Below are positions 54,351-63,664 of a stretch of DNA of 64,000 nucleotides, one piece after another. Each line of letters opens with the position of its first letter. Within the stretch, counting starts at the first letter, position 1. Below the pieces are notes generated by a model. The model saw only the letters and a program-made list of their open reading frames with translations, made no database searches and was not told the DNA's origin. Position numbers and translations under genes: made by a program. Location of the stretch: the NCBI RefSeq assembly GCF_024347455.1, contig NZ_AP025484.1, positions 1,054,001 to 1,118,000 of the forward strand, given 5' to 3'. This DNA comes from Vibrio echinoideorum. Its GTDB lineage: Bacteria; Pseudomonadota; Gammaproteobacteria; Enterobacterales; Vibrionaceae.

Positions 54351-55247
54351 ATGGATAAAATTGAGTGTATTCGTATCTTCGTGGAAACTGCGCAGCTGAA
54401 CAGCTTTACTGCTACTGCCAATAAACTCGACATGACACAAAGTGCCGTCAGTAAAAAGATTGCGTGGTTAGAAAATGATTTGGCAATGACGTTGTTTCAG
54501 CGAAACAGTCGCAAAATATCCCTAACCCATGCAGGCAAAGACTACCTCACTTATTGTGTCCGCTTCCTAGAAGAAATGTCTGCAATAGAAAGTCAGCTCA
54601 AGCGAGAAACCGAGTCTGTAGAAGGTGAATTGAAAATATCCGCGCCCAGCGCCTTTTCATCAATGTTACTTAGCGAGCTGCTCCAAGCGTTCATTGAGCA
54701 ACATCCGGGTATCCGCATTAACCTTAGCGTCGACGACCGTATAATTAACCTCAATGAACATAATATTGATGTTGCGATTCGAGCGTCACAGCTCAAAGAT
54801 TCCGGTTTAAAGGCTCGATTCCTATTCAATAACAACGTTCAATATTTCGCATCACCAAACTACCTCCACAAGCACGGAATACCGAAACACCCACAAGAAC
54901 TTAATAAACACCATTGTCTAACTTATTCACTAATGAGCCCCGCTAACGAGTGGCGCTTTACGGATAAAAACCGCCAATTCAGCAGTGTGAAAGTGAATCA
55001 AATCTTCACATCAGATAGCCCAGAAATGTTACTTAAAATGGCTAGACAAGGTTTAGGTGTGGTTGCTTTACCGGATTGGATGGGCAAAGAATTTGTAGAG
55101 AATGGGGAATTAACGCAGTTATTAGAACAATGGAGCAACAACTACTTACCCATGTACGCGGTGTATCATGCGAGTGAATATTTGCCCCAACGAATTCGAG
55201 TTTTTATCGATTTTCTTGCGGAGCATCTAAGCTCTACGAACGATTAG
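54351..55247 (+). CDS. LysR-family transcriptional regulator
   Basis: Regulator of 298 residues. N-terminal winged HTH (about 1-60, FTATANKLDMTQSAVSKKIAWLEND) and substrate-binding domain of the CrgA/PA2758-like subgroup (about 88-290). ATG 54351 follows AAGGTGA; GTG 54342 is an extension. It probably acts on the divergent doxX-like gene through the palindrome at 54314. Its end overlaps the convergent ykgJ-like gene by four bases. Confidence 0.9.
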   Translation: MDKIECIRIFVETAQLNSFTATANKLDMTQSAVSKKIAWLENDLAMTLFQRNSRKISLTHAGKDYLTYCVRFLEEMSAIESQLKRETESVEGELKISAPSAFSSMLLSELLQAFIEQHPGIRINLSVDDRIINLNEHNIDVAIRASQLKDSGLKARFLFNNNVQYFASPNYLHKHGIPKHPQELNKHHCLTYSLMSPANEWRFTDKNRQFSSVKVNQIFTSDSPEMLLKMARQGLGVVALPDWMGKEFVENGELTQLLEQWSNNYLPMYAVYHASEYLPQRIRVFIDFLAEHLSSTND

Positions 55248-55537
55248 CCCATCACATCGGTGCGTTGTTCTACACATTCGTATGAGCCCATTTCGAACTC
55301 ACGACAGATCCAAGGTCGATTCTCGTAAATAGTACACATCAGTGTTTCTCTATCTACTGCAGAACACCAGCCATCGTCTAATCTCAGCATGGTTTCTCCA
55401 CCCCACTCGTCATAAGCAATATGCTCTTCAGGAACGCCTGTATCTGTGATGATCATAACCTCTAGACGACAACAGCATGCCTGGCAGTTGGCACATGTTA
55501 CTTCAGGTTCGGTTACGTTCTTTATCTCTATGGTCAT
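55244..55537 (-). CDS. YkgJ-family cysteine-cluster protein
   Basis: Small cytoplasmic protein of 97 residues with the zinc/iron-cluster pattern CANCQACCCRLEV, then CSAVDRETLMCTIYENRPWICREFEMGSYEC, the CxxCxxCC...C...C...C layout of YkgJ/UPF0153. Function unknown; a metal cluster is likely. Convergent with the LysR gene. Confidence 0.85.
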   Translation of the reverse strand: MTIEIKNVTEPEVTCANCQACCCRLEVMIITDTGVPEEHIAYDEWGGETMLRLDDGWCSAVDRETLMCTIYENRPWICREFEMGSYECVEQRTDVMG

Positions 55538-55637
55538 AAGTGATTACACTGCTAAATTTTGCGTATAGTAATCGAAACCGCCCGCTACGGCTAATAAAGA
55601 AAGCAGGTGACGGCGTTTTCATGGATCTAGAAATAAC

Positions 55638-55670
55638 AATGGGCGCTGTGATTCACTCACAACACCCATT
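55638..55670 (-). terminator. dacA terminator
   Basis: In the minus-strand RNA an AAUGGGUGUUGUGA arm pairs with UCACAGCGCCCAUU (two G-U wobbles), loop of 5, followed by GUUAUUU. It lies 32 bp beyond the dacA stop. Confidence 0.7.
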
Positions 55671-55701
55671 AGATTATTTTTTCGATCGGTAAATACTCTA
55701 T

Positions 55702-56886
55702 TTAGAATAGGCTCGCGAAAAACAACTTAACGTAGTCCATTAGACGTTTGAATATCCCACCTTGTTCAACAGCCTCTAGCGCAATCAATGGCTGAGTTTG
55801 AACATCTTCACCATCTACCGTGTAATGAACCACACCTAGTGTTTGACCTTCTGTAATCGGCGCCTTCAACTCAGAATCAAGTTCAATCGATGCTGTTAGC
55901 TTTTTACTGTCTGACTTTGGAAGCGTAATAAACGTGTCTTCTGCAACACCCAGCTTCAATGTATCTTTGGCACCAAACCATACCTTCTCTTCAGCGACTT
56001 CATCTCCACCTTGATGTGGGTTTAGCGTGTCAAAGAAACGAAAGCCATAGCTTAATAACTGTTTACTGTCTGACTCACGGCTCTTAACGCTTGATGCACC
56101 CATAACAACCGCGATAAGTCTCATCTCTCCTTGTGTCGCTGAACTCGCTAAACTGTAGCCAGCGCCAGAGGTATAGCCCGTTTTCATGCCATCAACCGTC
56201 AAGCTTCTATCACGCAGTAAGCCATTACGGTTGTGTTGTGTGATGCCGTTGTAACTAAACGAACGTTCGCTGTATAAGCCATACACATCCGGTAAGTCAC
56301 GAATAATGGCACGGCCTAGTAGTGCAATATCGTAAGGCGTCGAATACAAATCGTCAGCGTCTAAACCGTGTGCGTTCGCAAAATGGGTGTTTTCTAGTTT
56401 CAGAGACGTAGCCCAAGAGTTCATCAAATCAACAAAAGCATCTTGTGAGCCCGCGACGTGTTCTGCAATCGCAACACTCGCGTCGTTACCTGATTGAATA
56501 ATCAAGCCACGGTAAAGGTCCATCATTGCTACATCGGTATTCACTTCGATGAACATTTTTGAAGAATCAGGGAAGTTCTTCGCCCACGCGTTCTCGCTGA
56601 TTCGTACCTGATCGTCAGCCGAGATATTGCCTCGCTTCATCTCTTGCCCAGCCACATAGCTGGTCATCAGTTTGGTCAAGCTTGCTGGGTTTAGCTTAGT
56701 GTGGGCGTTTTTTTCTACCAGCACATCACCAGAATTAAAATCAATTAACACATACCCTTTTGCGCCTAGGCTCGGTGGGCTTGGTACTATAGAGGGTGCT
56801 GCGATAGCTGCATTACTTACCATCGCTGCGTTACTTACAATGAATATACTTAATAGAGGGAGAGAGTATTTGGAAAACAGTTTCAT
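55702..56886 (-). CDS. dacA: D-alanyl-D-alanine carboxypeptidase, PBP5 type
   Basis: Periplasmic low-molecular-weight PBP of 394 residues trimming the terminal D-Ala from peptidoglycan stem peptides. Catalytic motifs are S69-L-T-K72, S132-G-N134 and K235-T-G237. A PBP5 C-terminal beta domain (about 290-375) and an amphipathic anchor helix (FKRLMDYVKLFFASLF) follow. The signal peptide holds a repeated VSNAA(M/I) from an 18-bp duplication. This may be the second dacA of the genome. Confidence 0.93.
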   Translation of the reverse strand: MKLFSKYSLPLLSIFIVSNAAMVSNAAIAAPSIVPSPPSLGAKGYVLIDFNSGDVLVEKNAHTKLNPASLTKLMTSYVAGQEMKRGNISADDQVRISENAWAKNFPDSSKMFIEVNTDVAMMDLYRGLIIQSGNDASVAIAEHVAGSQDAFVDLMNSWATSLKLENTHFANAHGLDADDLYSTPYDIALLGRAIIRDLPDVYGLYSERSFSYNGITQHNRNGLLRDRSLTVDGMKTGYTSGAGYSLASSATQGEMRLIAVVMGASSVKSRESDSKQLLSYGFRFFDTLNPHQGGDEVAEEKVWFGAKDTLKLGVAEDTFITLPKSDSKKLTASIELDSELKAPITEGQTLGVVHYTVDGEDVQTQPLIALEAVEQGGIFKRLMDYVKLFFASLF

Positions 56887-57051
56887 TGAATCAAACCTAA
56901 GTTAACGTTTTGTGCAGTATAGACAAATGCTAGCAAAAGAAGCGCGAACTTTACGTTGCTTTACGTATTTGTACCGTTCGTTACAAATAAAAAAGTATAA
57001 TCTGCGATCTGACCATTTTTTCAACAAGTAATATTGACCAGTTCAATGATT

Positions 57052-57639
57052 TCACCGCTCAGGCATACGTCTAAATAGCATCTCAACAAAACCCGCAATG
57101 CGCTGTTTGCTTTCATTTGGCTCTAAGTCAGCTTGAATACCAGACTGTGCTAACGCCTGCCATTGTACGATTTCAGAGTTAGGAACAAAAAAGGCAATAT
57201 ATAACGACCCTTTCTCTGCTAATTTCCCATCTCCATCATAAAACGGCACCCCCGTTGAAAGCTTAATAGCATCAAAAATCGAGTCATCATTAAGTACTGA
57301 TTCTTCAGCTAATCCAAAGCCGACGACGACGTCACCAACACCATCTTGCTTCAACTGATAACCTTTCGTTGAAAGTTGTTGTTGAATCACATCGCGTACT
57401 AGATCAGTAACAACCGTCTTATCGTATTTTTGAGAAAGGTAAACCTTCTCAGATTCAGGATGCCACGAATATGTAACGACTCCATGCTTCATGAAATCAA
57501 AGTCACCACTAGTGACCACACCATAGTTGTGCGTTGTTGCTAATTCTTGTGTAGTACATGCAGCTAACCCCATCGCTAACAAAGCCAACAATGCTATTTT
57601 CAATATGTTTTTTGTTGCATAAATGGATCGTTTTATCAT
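57052..57639 (-). CDS. DUF4136 lipoprotein
   Basis: Predicted lipoprotein of 195 residues: signal with lipobox LAAC (Cys28), then a DUF4136 domain (about 40-190, HGVVTYSWHPESEKVYL, VVGFGLAEES). This domain is widespread in proteobacterial envelope lipoproteins of unknown role. Monocistronic. Confidence 0.83.
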   Translation of the reverse strand: MIKRSIYATKNILKIALLALLAMGLAACTTQELATTHNYGVVTSGDFDFMKHGVVTYSWHPESEKVYLSQKYDKTVVTDLVRDVIQQQLSTKGYQLKQDGVGDVVVGFGLAEESVLNDDSIFDAIKLSTGVPFYDGDGKLAEKGSLYIAFFVPNSEIVQWQALAQSGIQADLEPNESKQRIAGFVEMLFRRMPER

Positions 57640-57790
57640 TCGTGGCTTCCTTACCTATATAAGAATAACTATCAATTCAACTTCCAACATAATTAGTAAT
57701 TATGTTAATAGAAAGGTCATTAAACGTTTGCGTAATCGCTAACCTTCACTTCTGCCAATTTTGGGGGTTTAATCACAAAAACAGACTTGG

Positions 57791-57907
57791 TATAGTCTAC
57801 CCCGTAAAACATAACCAGACCATTCGAGGCACGGAGCTTCCTCAATCATCTCATGAAGAGAAGAATTGGTACCGACAAAGTATCGGCAAATTTAAGAGGG
57901 TCAAACA
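57791..57907 (+). promoter_or_regulatory. extended -10 promoter and ~105-nt structured leader of ygjV
   Basis: TGGTATAGT at 57788-57796 is an extended -10. The leader that follows can form short helices, for example CCGA/TCGG near 57872-57885, TCTC/GAGA near 57850-57861, and GACC near 57819 with GGTC at 57899-57902 just before the start. No known riboswitch class is recognised. Confidence 0.35.
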
Positions 57908-58162
57908 ATGGAATTCAATATGGTTGAAATTTTAGGTTACGCTGCGTCTATTATGGTCGCAATTTCATTAACAATGAAAGACATCGTTCGTCTGCGTGTC
58001 CTTAACTTTATTGGCTGTACTCTCTTTACAGCATACGGCGTTATGATTGACGCATGGCCAGTGGTCGCGACCAACGGTTTCATCGCTTGTGTAAACATCT
58101 ACTTCCTTGCAAAAATGCAAAAGGAAAAAAAAACGGAAGCGATGAAAGCAGCGAAAGCTTAA
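57908..58162 (+). CDS. ygjV: YgjV-family small inner-membrane protein
   Basis: Membrane protein of 84 residues with about three TM helices (IMVAISLTMKD, LNFIGCTLFTAYGVMI, VVATNGFIACVNIYFLAKM), matching one unit of the YgjV family. GAGGG before the ATG supports the start. The C-terminus is Lys-rich. Function unknown; the strong terminator and structured leader suggest a well-expressed single gene. Confidence 0.8.
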   Translation: MEFNMVEILGYAASIMVAISLTMKDIVRLRVLNFIGCTLFTAYGVMIDAWPVVATNGFIACVNIYFLAKMQKEKKTEAMKAAKA

Positions 58163-58191
58163 ATTAGCGATTAGCATTTCAAATATTTCTG

Positions 58192-58227
58192 AAAAAGCCC
58201 AAATAGAGCGTTCTATTTGGGCTTTTT
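58192..58227 (+). terminator. ygjV terminator
   Basis: A perfect 16-bp stem AAAAAGCCCAAATAGA/TCTATTTGGGCTTTTT with a 4-base loop. Confidence 0.94.
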
Positions 58228-58297
58228 TGTGTCTGTCGTTCTCAAGAGCATGATTTCCAATTTTCCAGCGTTTGAAGACATCGATTATTTCAACTGA

Positions 58298-59761
58298 TCA
58301 CATGTAAGCAACGCGATATTCGTTCTTTCGATACGTCTGGGTGTTGTTACGTCCCCTCTCTTTTGCTTGATAAAGCGCTTTGTCAGCTTTATCGATAGCC
58401 GTTTCAATATCAGTTAGCGCTCGAGCGTGACAACAGCCAGCACTGATTGTCACAGGTGATACCAAACCCTGCAGTTGCTCAACACTTCGTCTTAGTGCCT
58501 CAGACAATTCGAATAACTCACGCTCATCACAATCAAACGTCACCAAAATAAACTCTTCACCGCCATAGCGTGCAATCAAGCGACGACGATTAACAAATCT
58601 CTTGAGTGATTTTGCGACCTCACAGATAACCCTATCGCCTTGAGTATGACCGTATTGATCGTTCACCCGCTTGAAATGGTCAATATCAAGCAAAATGACA
58701 CCGACATTTATTAGCGGATAAGGCGAACTTTGAGCAACGTTCAGTTTTAAGTGCTCGATAAAACTCCGCCGACTAGGAAGACCAGTAAGGTAATCGAGGC
58801 TCGCAACATCTAAGATTTTAAGATGACGATGCCGCAGGTAAAGCACCAACACGACAATAATACTCAGCAAACTCACAACCAAAGCCATCAAACTAATGAA
58901 TAGTAGGCTGTGATTTCGATTGAGCTCTTGCTCTAAGATACCTGCGGAAATAACCCAATTCAGATAGGGGTAAAACTTATAGAAGACGTTTTTGTTGGTC
59001 GTGCCATTATCACTGGAAACCGTGTAGCTAAAGTGACCTTCTGGCTGAGTTGCGATTCGATCAATAAGCAGTTCGGACGAGTAGCCTATTAAGGCTTTCA
59101 ATGACTTGTGTTCATAATCAGGATGAAGTACTAAGTTACCCTGAAGATCAATAATGTACACATATCCGCTATCACCGAATGCGTACTTTCTCAGCTTATC
59201 TTTTAAGCCTTCAAGATCAACCAAATACATCAATTCTTCTTTATAGGTCGTCGCGACCAAAGTATTGCCACTCGATAGCCTCATCGAATAGGCCACTTTT
59301 GCACGCCGGCTTATCTCATGAGGATTCGCGTGAAAGTATTCGATCATACCGGAGTCGATACTGAGCTGCTTTTGGATATGAGTAAGATGCCCGCGCTTCT
59401 TGCCTTGCAAGAAAGGATGGTAGAGGTGAACGCCTTGCGGTGACATCAAATAGATATAACCTGATTGTCCAATGTGGAGTTCACTGGCGATCTGGCTTAC
59501 CTGTTCGATTTCTTGTTCCGATGTGGCATGCCATACATGGGACGCAACGGTATCGGTAATTCCTTTGAGATATGTCTTTATCGCCTCATTAACAGTTGTG
59601 TCGACAATATCGTAACTCGCATTCACAATTGTTCGAAAAAATAGCTGGTTGGATTCCAACAATGACCTTTCAGTTCGGTTAAATTGAAAGGCTGAAAGAA
59701 TCATCGACACAATGGCGATCGCAATGGAAAAACTAAGAATGTATTTACGTCTGACTTTCAA
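58298..59761 (-). CDS. Cache-domain diguanylate cyclase (GGDEF)
   Basis: Inner-membrane c-di-GMP synthase of 487 residues. TM1 (about 8-28), a periplasmic double-Cache sensor (about 35-280) and TM2 (about 286-308) are followed by a GGDEF domain (about 325-480). The active site reads GGEEF (about 397-401), which is catalytic-competent. The I-site RxxD expected just before it is missing (the residues there are NRRR), so product inhibition is probably absent. Small extracellular ligands such as amino or organic acids are typical Cache signals. Monocistronic. Confidence 0.92.
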   Translation of the reverse strand: MKVRRKYILSFSIAIAIVSMILSAFQFNRTERSLLESNQLFFRTIVNASYDIVDTTVNEAIKTYLKGITDTVASHVWHATSEQEIEQVSQIASELHIGQSGYIYLMSPQGVHLYHPFLQGKKRGHLTHIQKQLSIDSGMIEYFHANPHEISRRAKVAYSMRLSSGNTLVATTYKEELMYLVDLEGLKDKLRKYAFGDSGYVYIIDLQGNLVLHPDYEHKSLKALIGYSSELLIDRIATQPEGHFSYTVSSDNGTTNKNVFYKFYPYLNWVISAGILEQELNRNHSLLFISLMALVVSLLSIIVVLVLYLRHRHLKILDVASLDYLTGLPSRRSFIEHLKLNVAQSSPYPLINVGVILLDIDHFKRVNDQYGHTQGDRVICEVAKSLKRFVNRRRLIARYGGEEFILVTFDCDERELFELSEALRRSVEQLQGLVSPVTISAGCCHARALTDIETAIDKADKALYQAKERGRNNTQTYRKNEYRVAYM

Positions 59762-59901
59762 GATTACCCCATAGATTTATAATTTTAGGTAACGCTGTGA
59801 CTTCTCTTATATACAGACTGTTTTATATCATGGTTTTATTTTTTACTGAACGAGTGTCGATATTTTTAAGGGTTTCTATACGCAATCTGTGACTTAAAGC
59901 A

Positions 59902-59933
59902 AAAACGCCGAACTGGATTCAGTTCGGCGTTTT
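59902..59933. terminator. terminator between the diguanylate cyclase and chitodextrinase genes
   Basis: A perfect 14-bp stem AAAACGCCGAACTG/CAGTTCGGCGTTTT with a GATT loop, 114 bp past the chitodextrinase stop (minus strand). Confidence 0.92.
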
Positions 59934-60046
59934 AATTTTACGTTGAAGTTGATTACTTAAATTACACTAAAACCCTGATAAATAGACTTAAAAGCATTCG
60001 TATTTACTGCGATCTATTGTCTATAAATGGATTAGTTAGCATTAAA

Positions 60047-63000
60047 TTAAGAACAAACCTGAGTCCAGCTACCATCACTACCCGGTTCAGAACTTGTCCA
60101 CCAGTTCGCTTGGTAAATACTACCGTTATGAACCACTTGGTCGCCAGTGTTTGCATGGCTTGGGTTACCCGCCCAATCTTTCTGAGGTAAGTCTGGGTAA
60201 ACCGCTAAACCGGCTGTATCACATGTACCTGGGTTGGTGCCACCATCGCCAGGGTTACCGCCACCTGAACTGATATCACCTAATGGTAGGTCTGGTTGCT
60301 CAAAGCTAAAGGCATAATCGACTCCGTTCACGCTCACTGCATAGTTAGCAGGGCCTGAGATTGGCAAGTAATACACCATATCTAGCTCATACACGCCACC
60401 TGCTGGAAGCTCTTCCCATGTAGGCAAAGTAAACGCCACTCGGTGCATGGTGCCATCTAATCCACCAATGTTATCCGCACGAGTATGACCCGAAGCAATC
60501 ACAGTTAAACCACCACCCGATTGATCTTTCGCGTTATCAGGTGCTGACACTGGGATATCGAATTGGAATTCGGTACCGCCCGGAAGTGCTTGGCCTGTGT
60601 TGTTTGTAAACGTGATCTTAGGGTTAATTGGGTAGTTTTGGTCACCGACTTTGAAGCCACCAACTGATACCGTAATATCTAGTGCTTCTGTCGGGATAGC
60701 GCCCGTCGCTACCTTGTTTCCGTATGGGGTCGCAGACTTAAACTTATCGTAGATAGCTTTCGTCATGGTGTTACCCATGTGGAACTCACCGTTACCGCTG
60801 TTACACGCTTGTTCTGTCGTATCGATAGACGTTCGGTTGCCACTTTCATCGAGTACATAACAGTTGTAATCCCCTGCTAGTTCCCAGAACATGATACCGC
60901 CGATCTCTTTGTCGATAACGTAGTCTGCTTTCACGTTGATAGAATCTTTATCTTCCGTTGAAAGGAATACGCCCTTCTCTGCGTTCCACAACCAAGGAGC
61001 AACCGCCACGCTGTCGTAGTTACGCGTGTAAGTGCCTGTTAGAACATCAGATGGATCATTCACAGGATCAAGCTTGTAAGCCTCTGCATAAGAACCCCAA
61101 ATGCCTTTCTCTAGGTTCTTCGCGTGCCACATTGGGTTAGAACCCGCGCCCATTTCGTTGCCTTTCGGATCGGTATCGTGCCACATATTGTCGATACCAA
61201 TTGCGCCATGACCACAGTTATTCTTCTCACCTTCCCCCGTACCTGCTGAACATTCAGCTTGGTTTGGAAGTGCAGCTCGGCCCCAAAGACCATTTTCGCC
61301 TCCGGTTACACCTTGCCAACCACGTGTGTAGTAAGGCACACCGATATTAATACGACCTGCCGGCATAGAACCACGGAAGTAATGGTAAGCCCAATCAGTG
61401 TTCAGATAACCGATACCACCGTAAGCCGCAGTGCCGTAAACGTTCCACTGTGCTAACTCTGAATCTTTACCCGTATCAAACAAGGCTGCGTTATGACCTA
61501 CGTGATCGTTCCACGCACCGTGAAGGTCGTAAGACATGATGTTTACGTAATCGAGGTACTTAGTCACATCGAACGTTTCCATACCGCGCAACAGGTAACC
61601 AGAAGAAGGCGCCGCGATCGTTAACATGTAATGATTGCCATCTTGCGCAGAGGCAGCATCAAGCTTCTCACGTAGCACTTTCATCAAGACTTGGTACGAA
61701 GCCCATAAGTATTGACGACGTGGCTCCATGAAGTCTTTGTCGTACGGATTACCGGCACCCGCCATAGAGGTTGGGTATTCGTAATCGATATCTAGACCAT
61801 CGAATTGGTATTTACGCAGCATTTCCACCGCGGAAGTGGCGAATGTTTCGATACCTTGATGGTTAATAGAACCGTCGGCGTTGGTCGTCATTGTGTAGAA
61901 ACCACCATCAGCCACTCGGCTACCGTCAGTGGCGAAGTGACCACCGGTTTCAGCCCAACCACCGATTGATATTAACGTCTTAACATCGTGTTTTTTCTTA
62001 GCGGTCGCTAATGCACCGAAGTGACCTTTGAAGCCTAAGGTAGGATCAACTTCAACGCCCGGCCACTCTTTACCAACCGCTGCGTTGTTCGGATCATTCA
62101 CATCACCCACGTTTACTTTGCCATCTGAGCCAATGCTCACGAAAGCGTAGTTAATGTGTGTAAGTTGTTCCCAAGGGATGTCATTTACTAGGTAAGCAGC
62201 TTGTGGGTCGTCCCCTGCACGCCAACTTGTGAAGTAACCAATGACACGACGTGGGTGATCCGCGCCCATTTTCTCACGACCTTCATCATCGTAAATCGTA
62301 CAGTAAGGAACATCGACACCTTGAGTTTGATACAAGCCATCAGGGCGACATGTGCTCACTGTTGGAGCGCCATTCACCGTCAAAGAAGCCAGCGCTGAAT
62401 CTGTCGTTGCGCCTTGATTGTCAGTCGCTTTCGCATAAACCGCTAAAGAACCCGCTTGAGTGGTTGTGTAATCAAGCGTGTAAGGGCTAGTTGCAGCTGT
62501 GCCAATAAGAGCGCCTGCCACATAGAAATCTACCTTATCAACCGTGCCATCGCTGTCTGCTGCTGTTGCGGTAAGCGTTACTACACCACCAACATCGACC
62601 GAAGCTGCTGAAAGCGCAACCGAAACTGTCGGTGCTTTATTTCCTGGCAGAGCTGAATCAACAACCACTGAAACTTCACTAGCAAGGCTTGCCGCACCTT
62701 CGTTGTCTGTCGCGACAACAGAAACCTGATGATTACCCGACATTGCAGCCCACGTTGCTTCAAATGGTGCCGCTGTCACAACCGCGACCGAAGAACCATC
62801 AACAAAGAATTCTACGGAAGCAACACTACCATCAGCGTCCAGTGCTGTTGCGCTTAATACGACATTGTCGCCTTCAACAATCACATCTGATGCTGTTGGC
62901 GTTGTTAATGAAGCCGTTGGTGCTTCGTTTGGTGTACCACCACCGCCATTACCACTACACACATCGACTTTCTTCCATTGTGCGTAATCGCCTTCAAATT

Positions 63001-63214
63001 GGCTTGGGTTGTTATTTTGATTCCAGTAGTTTGCTGAGTACGCGCTGCCGTCATGTGAAACCTGATCACCACCGGTATATACAGTGGCAGAGTCCCACGT
63101 TTCTAACGTTGAGCAATCCACAGCCGCATAGCTATTGAACGCCATTAAGCATGACGCGGTGAGAGTACTGAGTGTAAAAACCTTCTTGGCCACTCTTCCT
63201 TGGTTTAGGTGCAT
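60047..63214 (-). CDS. GH18 chitodextrinase with two chitin-binding modules
   Basis: Exported endo-acting chitin-oligosaccharide hydrolase of 1,055 residues. Signal peptide (to about 30, NSYA), CBM5/12 module (about 33-85), two Ig-like domains (about 95-190, 195-285), a long GH18 domain (about 320-800) with the catalytic [10 protein letters not shown] (Glu479 as proton donor), a beta-sandwich region (about 835-990), a Gly/Asn linker and a second CBM5/12 (about 1010-1055). Length and layout match Vibrio EndoI chitodextrinase (VCA0700 in V. cholerae, 1,046 residues in V. furnissii). Likely induced through the ChiS system. Confidence 0.9.
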   Translation of the reverse strand: MHLNQGRVAKKVFTLSTLTASCLMAFNSYAAVDCSTLETWDSATVYTGGDQVSHDGSAYSANYWNQNNNPSQFEGDYAQWKKVDVCSGNGGGGTPNEAPTASLTTPTASDVIVEGDNVVLSATALDADGSVASVEFFVDGSSVAVVTAAPFEATWAAMSGNHQVSVVATDNEGAASLASEVSVVVDSALPGNKAPTVSVALSAASVDVGGVVTLTATAADSDGTVDKVDFYVAGALIGTAATSPYTLDYTTTQAGSLAVYAKATDNQGATTDSALASLTVNGAPTVSTCRPDGLYQTQGVDVPYCTIYDDEGREKMGADHPRRVIGYFTSWRAGDDPQAAYLVNDIPWEQLTHINYAFVSIGSDGKVNVGDVNDPNNAAVGKEWPGVEVDPTLGFKGHFGALATAKKKHDVKTLISIGGWAETGGHFATDGSRVADGGFYTMTTNADGSINHQGIETFATSAVEMLRKYQFDGLDIDYEYPTSMAGAGNPYDKDFMEPRRQYLWASYQVLMKVLREKLDAASAQDGNHYMLTIAAPSSGYLLRGMETFDVTKYLDYVNIMSYDLHGAWNDHVGHNAALFDTGKDSELAQWNVYGTAAYGGIGYLNTDWAYHYFRGSMPAGRINIGVPYYTRGWQGVTGGENGLWGRAALPNQAECSAGTGEGEKNNCGHGAIGIDNMWHDTDPKGNEMGAGSNPMWHAKNLEKGIWGSYAEAYKLDPVNDPSDVLTGTYTRNYDSVAVAPWLWNAEKGVFLSTEDKDSINVKADYVIDKEIGGIMFWELAGDYNCYVLDESGNRTSIDTTEQACNSGNGEFHMGNTMTKAIYDKFKSATPYGNKVATGAIPTEALDITVSVGGFKVGDQNYPINPKITFTNNTGQALPGGTEFQFDIPVSAPDNAKDQSGGGLTVIASGHTRADNIGGLDGTMHRVAFTLPTWEELPAGGVYELDMVYYLPISGPANYAVSVNGVDYAFSFEQPDLPLGDISSGGGNPGDGGTNPGTCDTAGLAVYPDLPQKDWAGNPSHANTGDQVVHNGSIYQANWWTSSEPGSDGSWTQVCS

Positions 63215-63664
63215 GTTAGCTATCCCTTAAGTTGTTGTTTCAAGATGTTTAATTTAAATGGAACTTTACTCACCACTTAAATCTCTTCGCAAAACAACTG
63301 TAGGTAACAACGCAAATTTAACACCTAAAATATTCTCTATTTATAAAATGACTCGCATTAATTTGTTTATAACATGCAATGAGTCGACACTTATTTTGCA
63401 CCAACAACTAATATTAATTTATTTCGGAAAGCTAAAAAATAATGTCTCAAAAATCAGAAATGTGACTCAGCGTTGAGAAAAAATTCGTATCAAAACTAAC
63501 CAAAAAGTAGAGATTTACAGTCGATTTGGCTTTCTTTTTGGAATTCGCCCACCTTTTGATAACAAATGTGTTAGTATCTGCGGCTTTTTTGACGAACCTC
63601 ACACTTCTATGCAAGTGTGGGAGAAATACATAGGCTTGAAAGAGCCAAATATAGCGAAGAAATA
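63215..63664. other. 450-bp gap between the chitodextrinase and BCCT genes
   Basis: Holds the two divergent promoters and, near its right end, a stem-loop in the BCCT leader (63600-63619). No gene is seen; the short frames in it have no Shine-Dalgarno. Confidence 0.5.
63600..63619 (+). promoter_or_regulatory. stem-loop in the BCCT leader
   Basis: CACACTT/AAGTGTG with a 6-base loop, extendable by wobble pairs, 45 bp before the start codon. A second small helix GGCT/AGCC (63633-63646) follows. Class unknown. Confidence 0.35.

Noticed and set aside
62689..63138. 149-residue frame antisense to the chitodextrinase gene
   Set aside because: His/Arg/Gln-rich shadow of the repetitive Ig-like domain coding region; no start signal.
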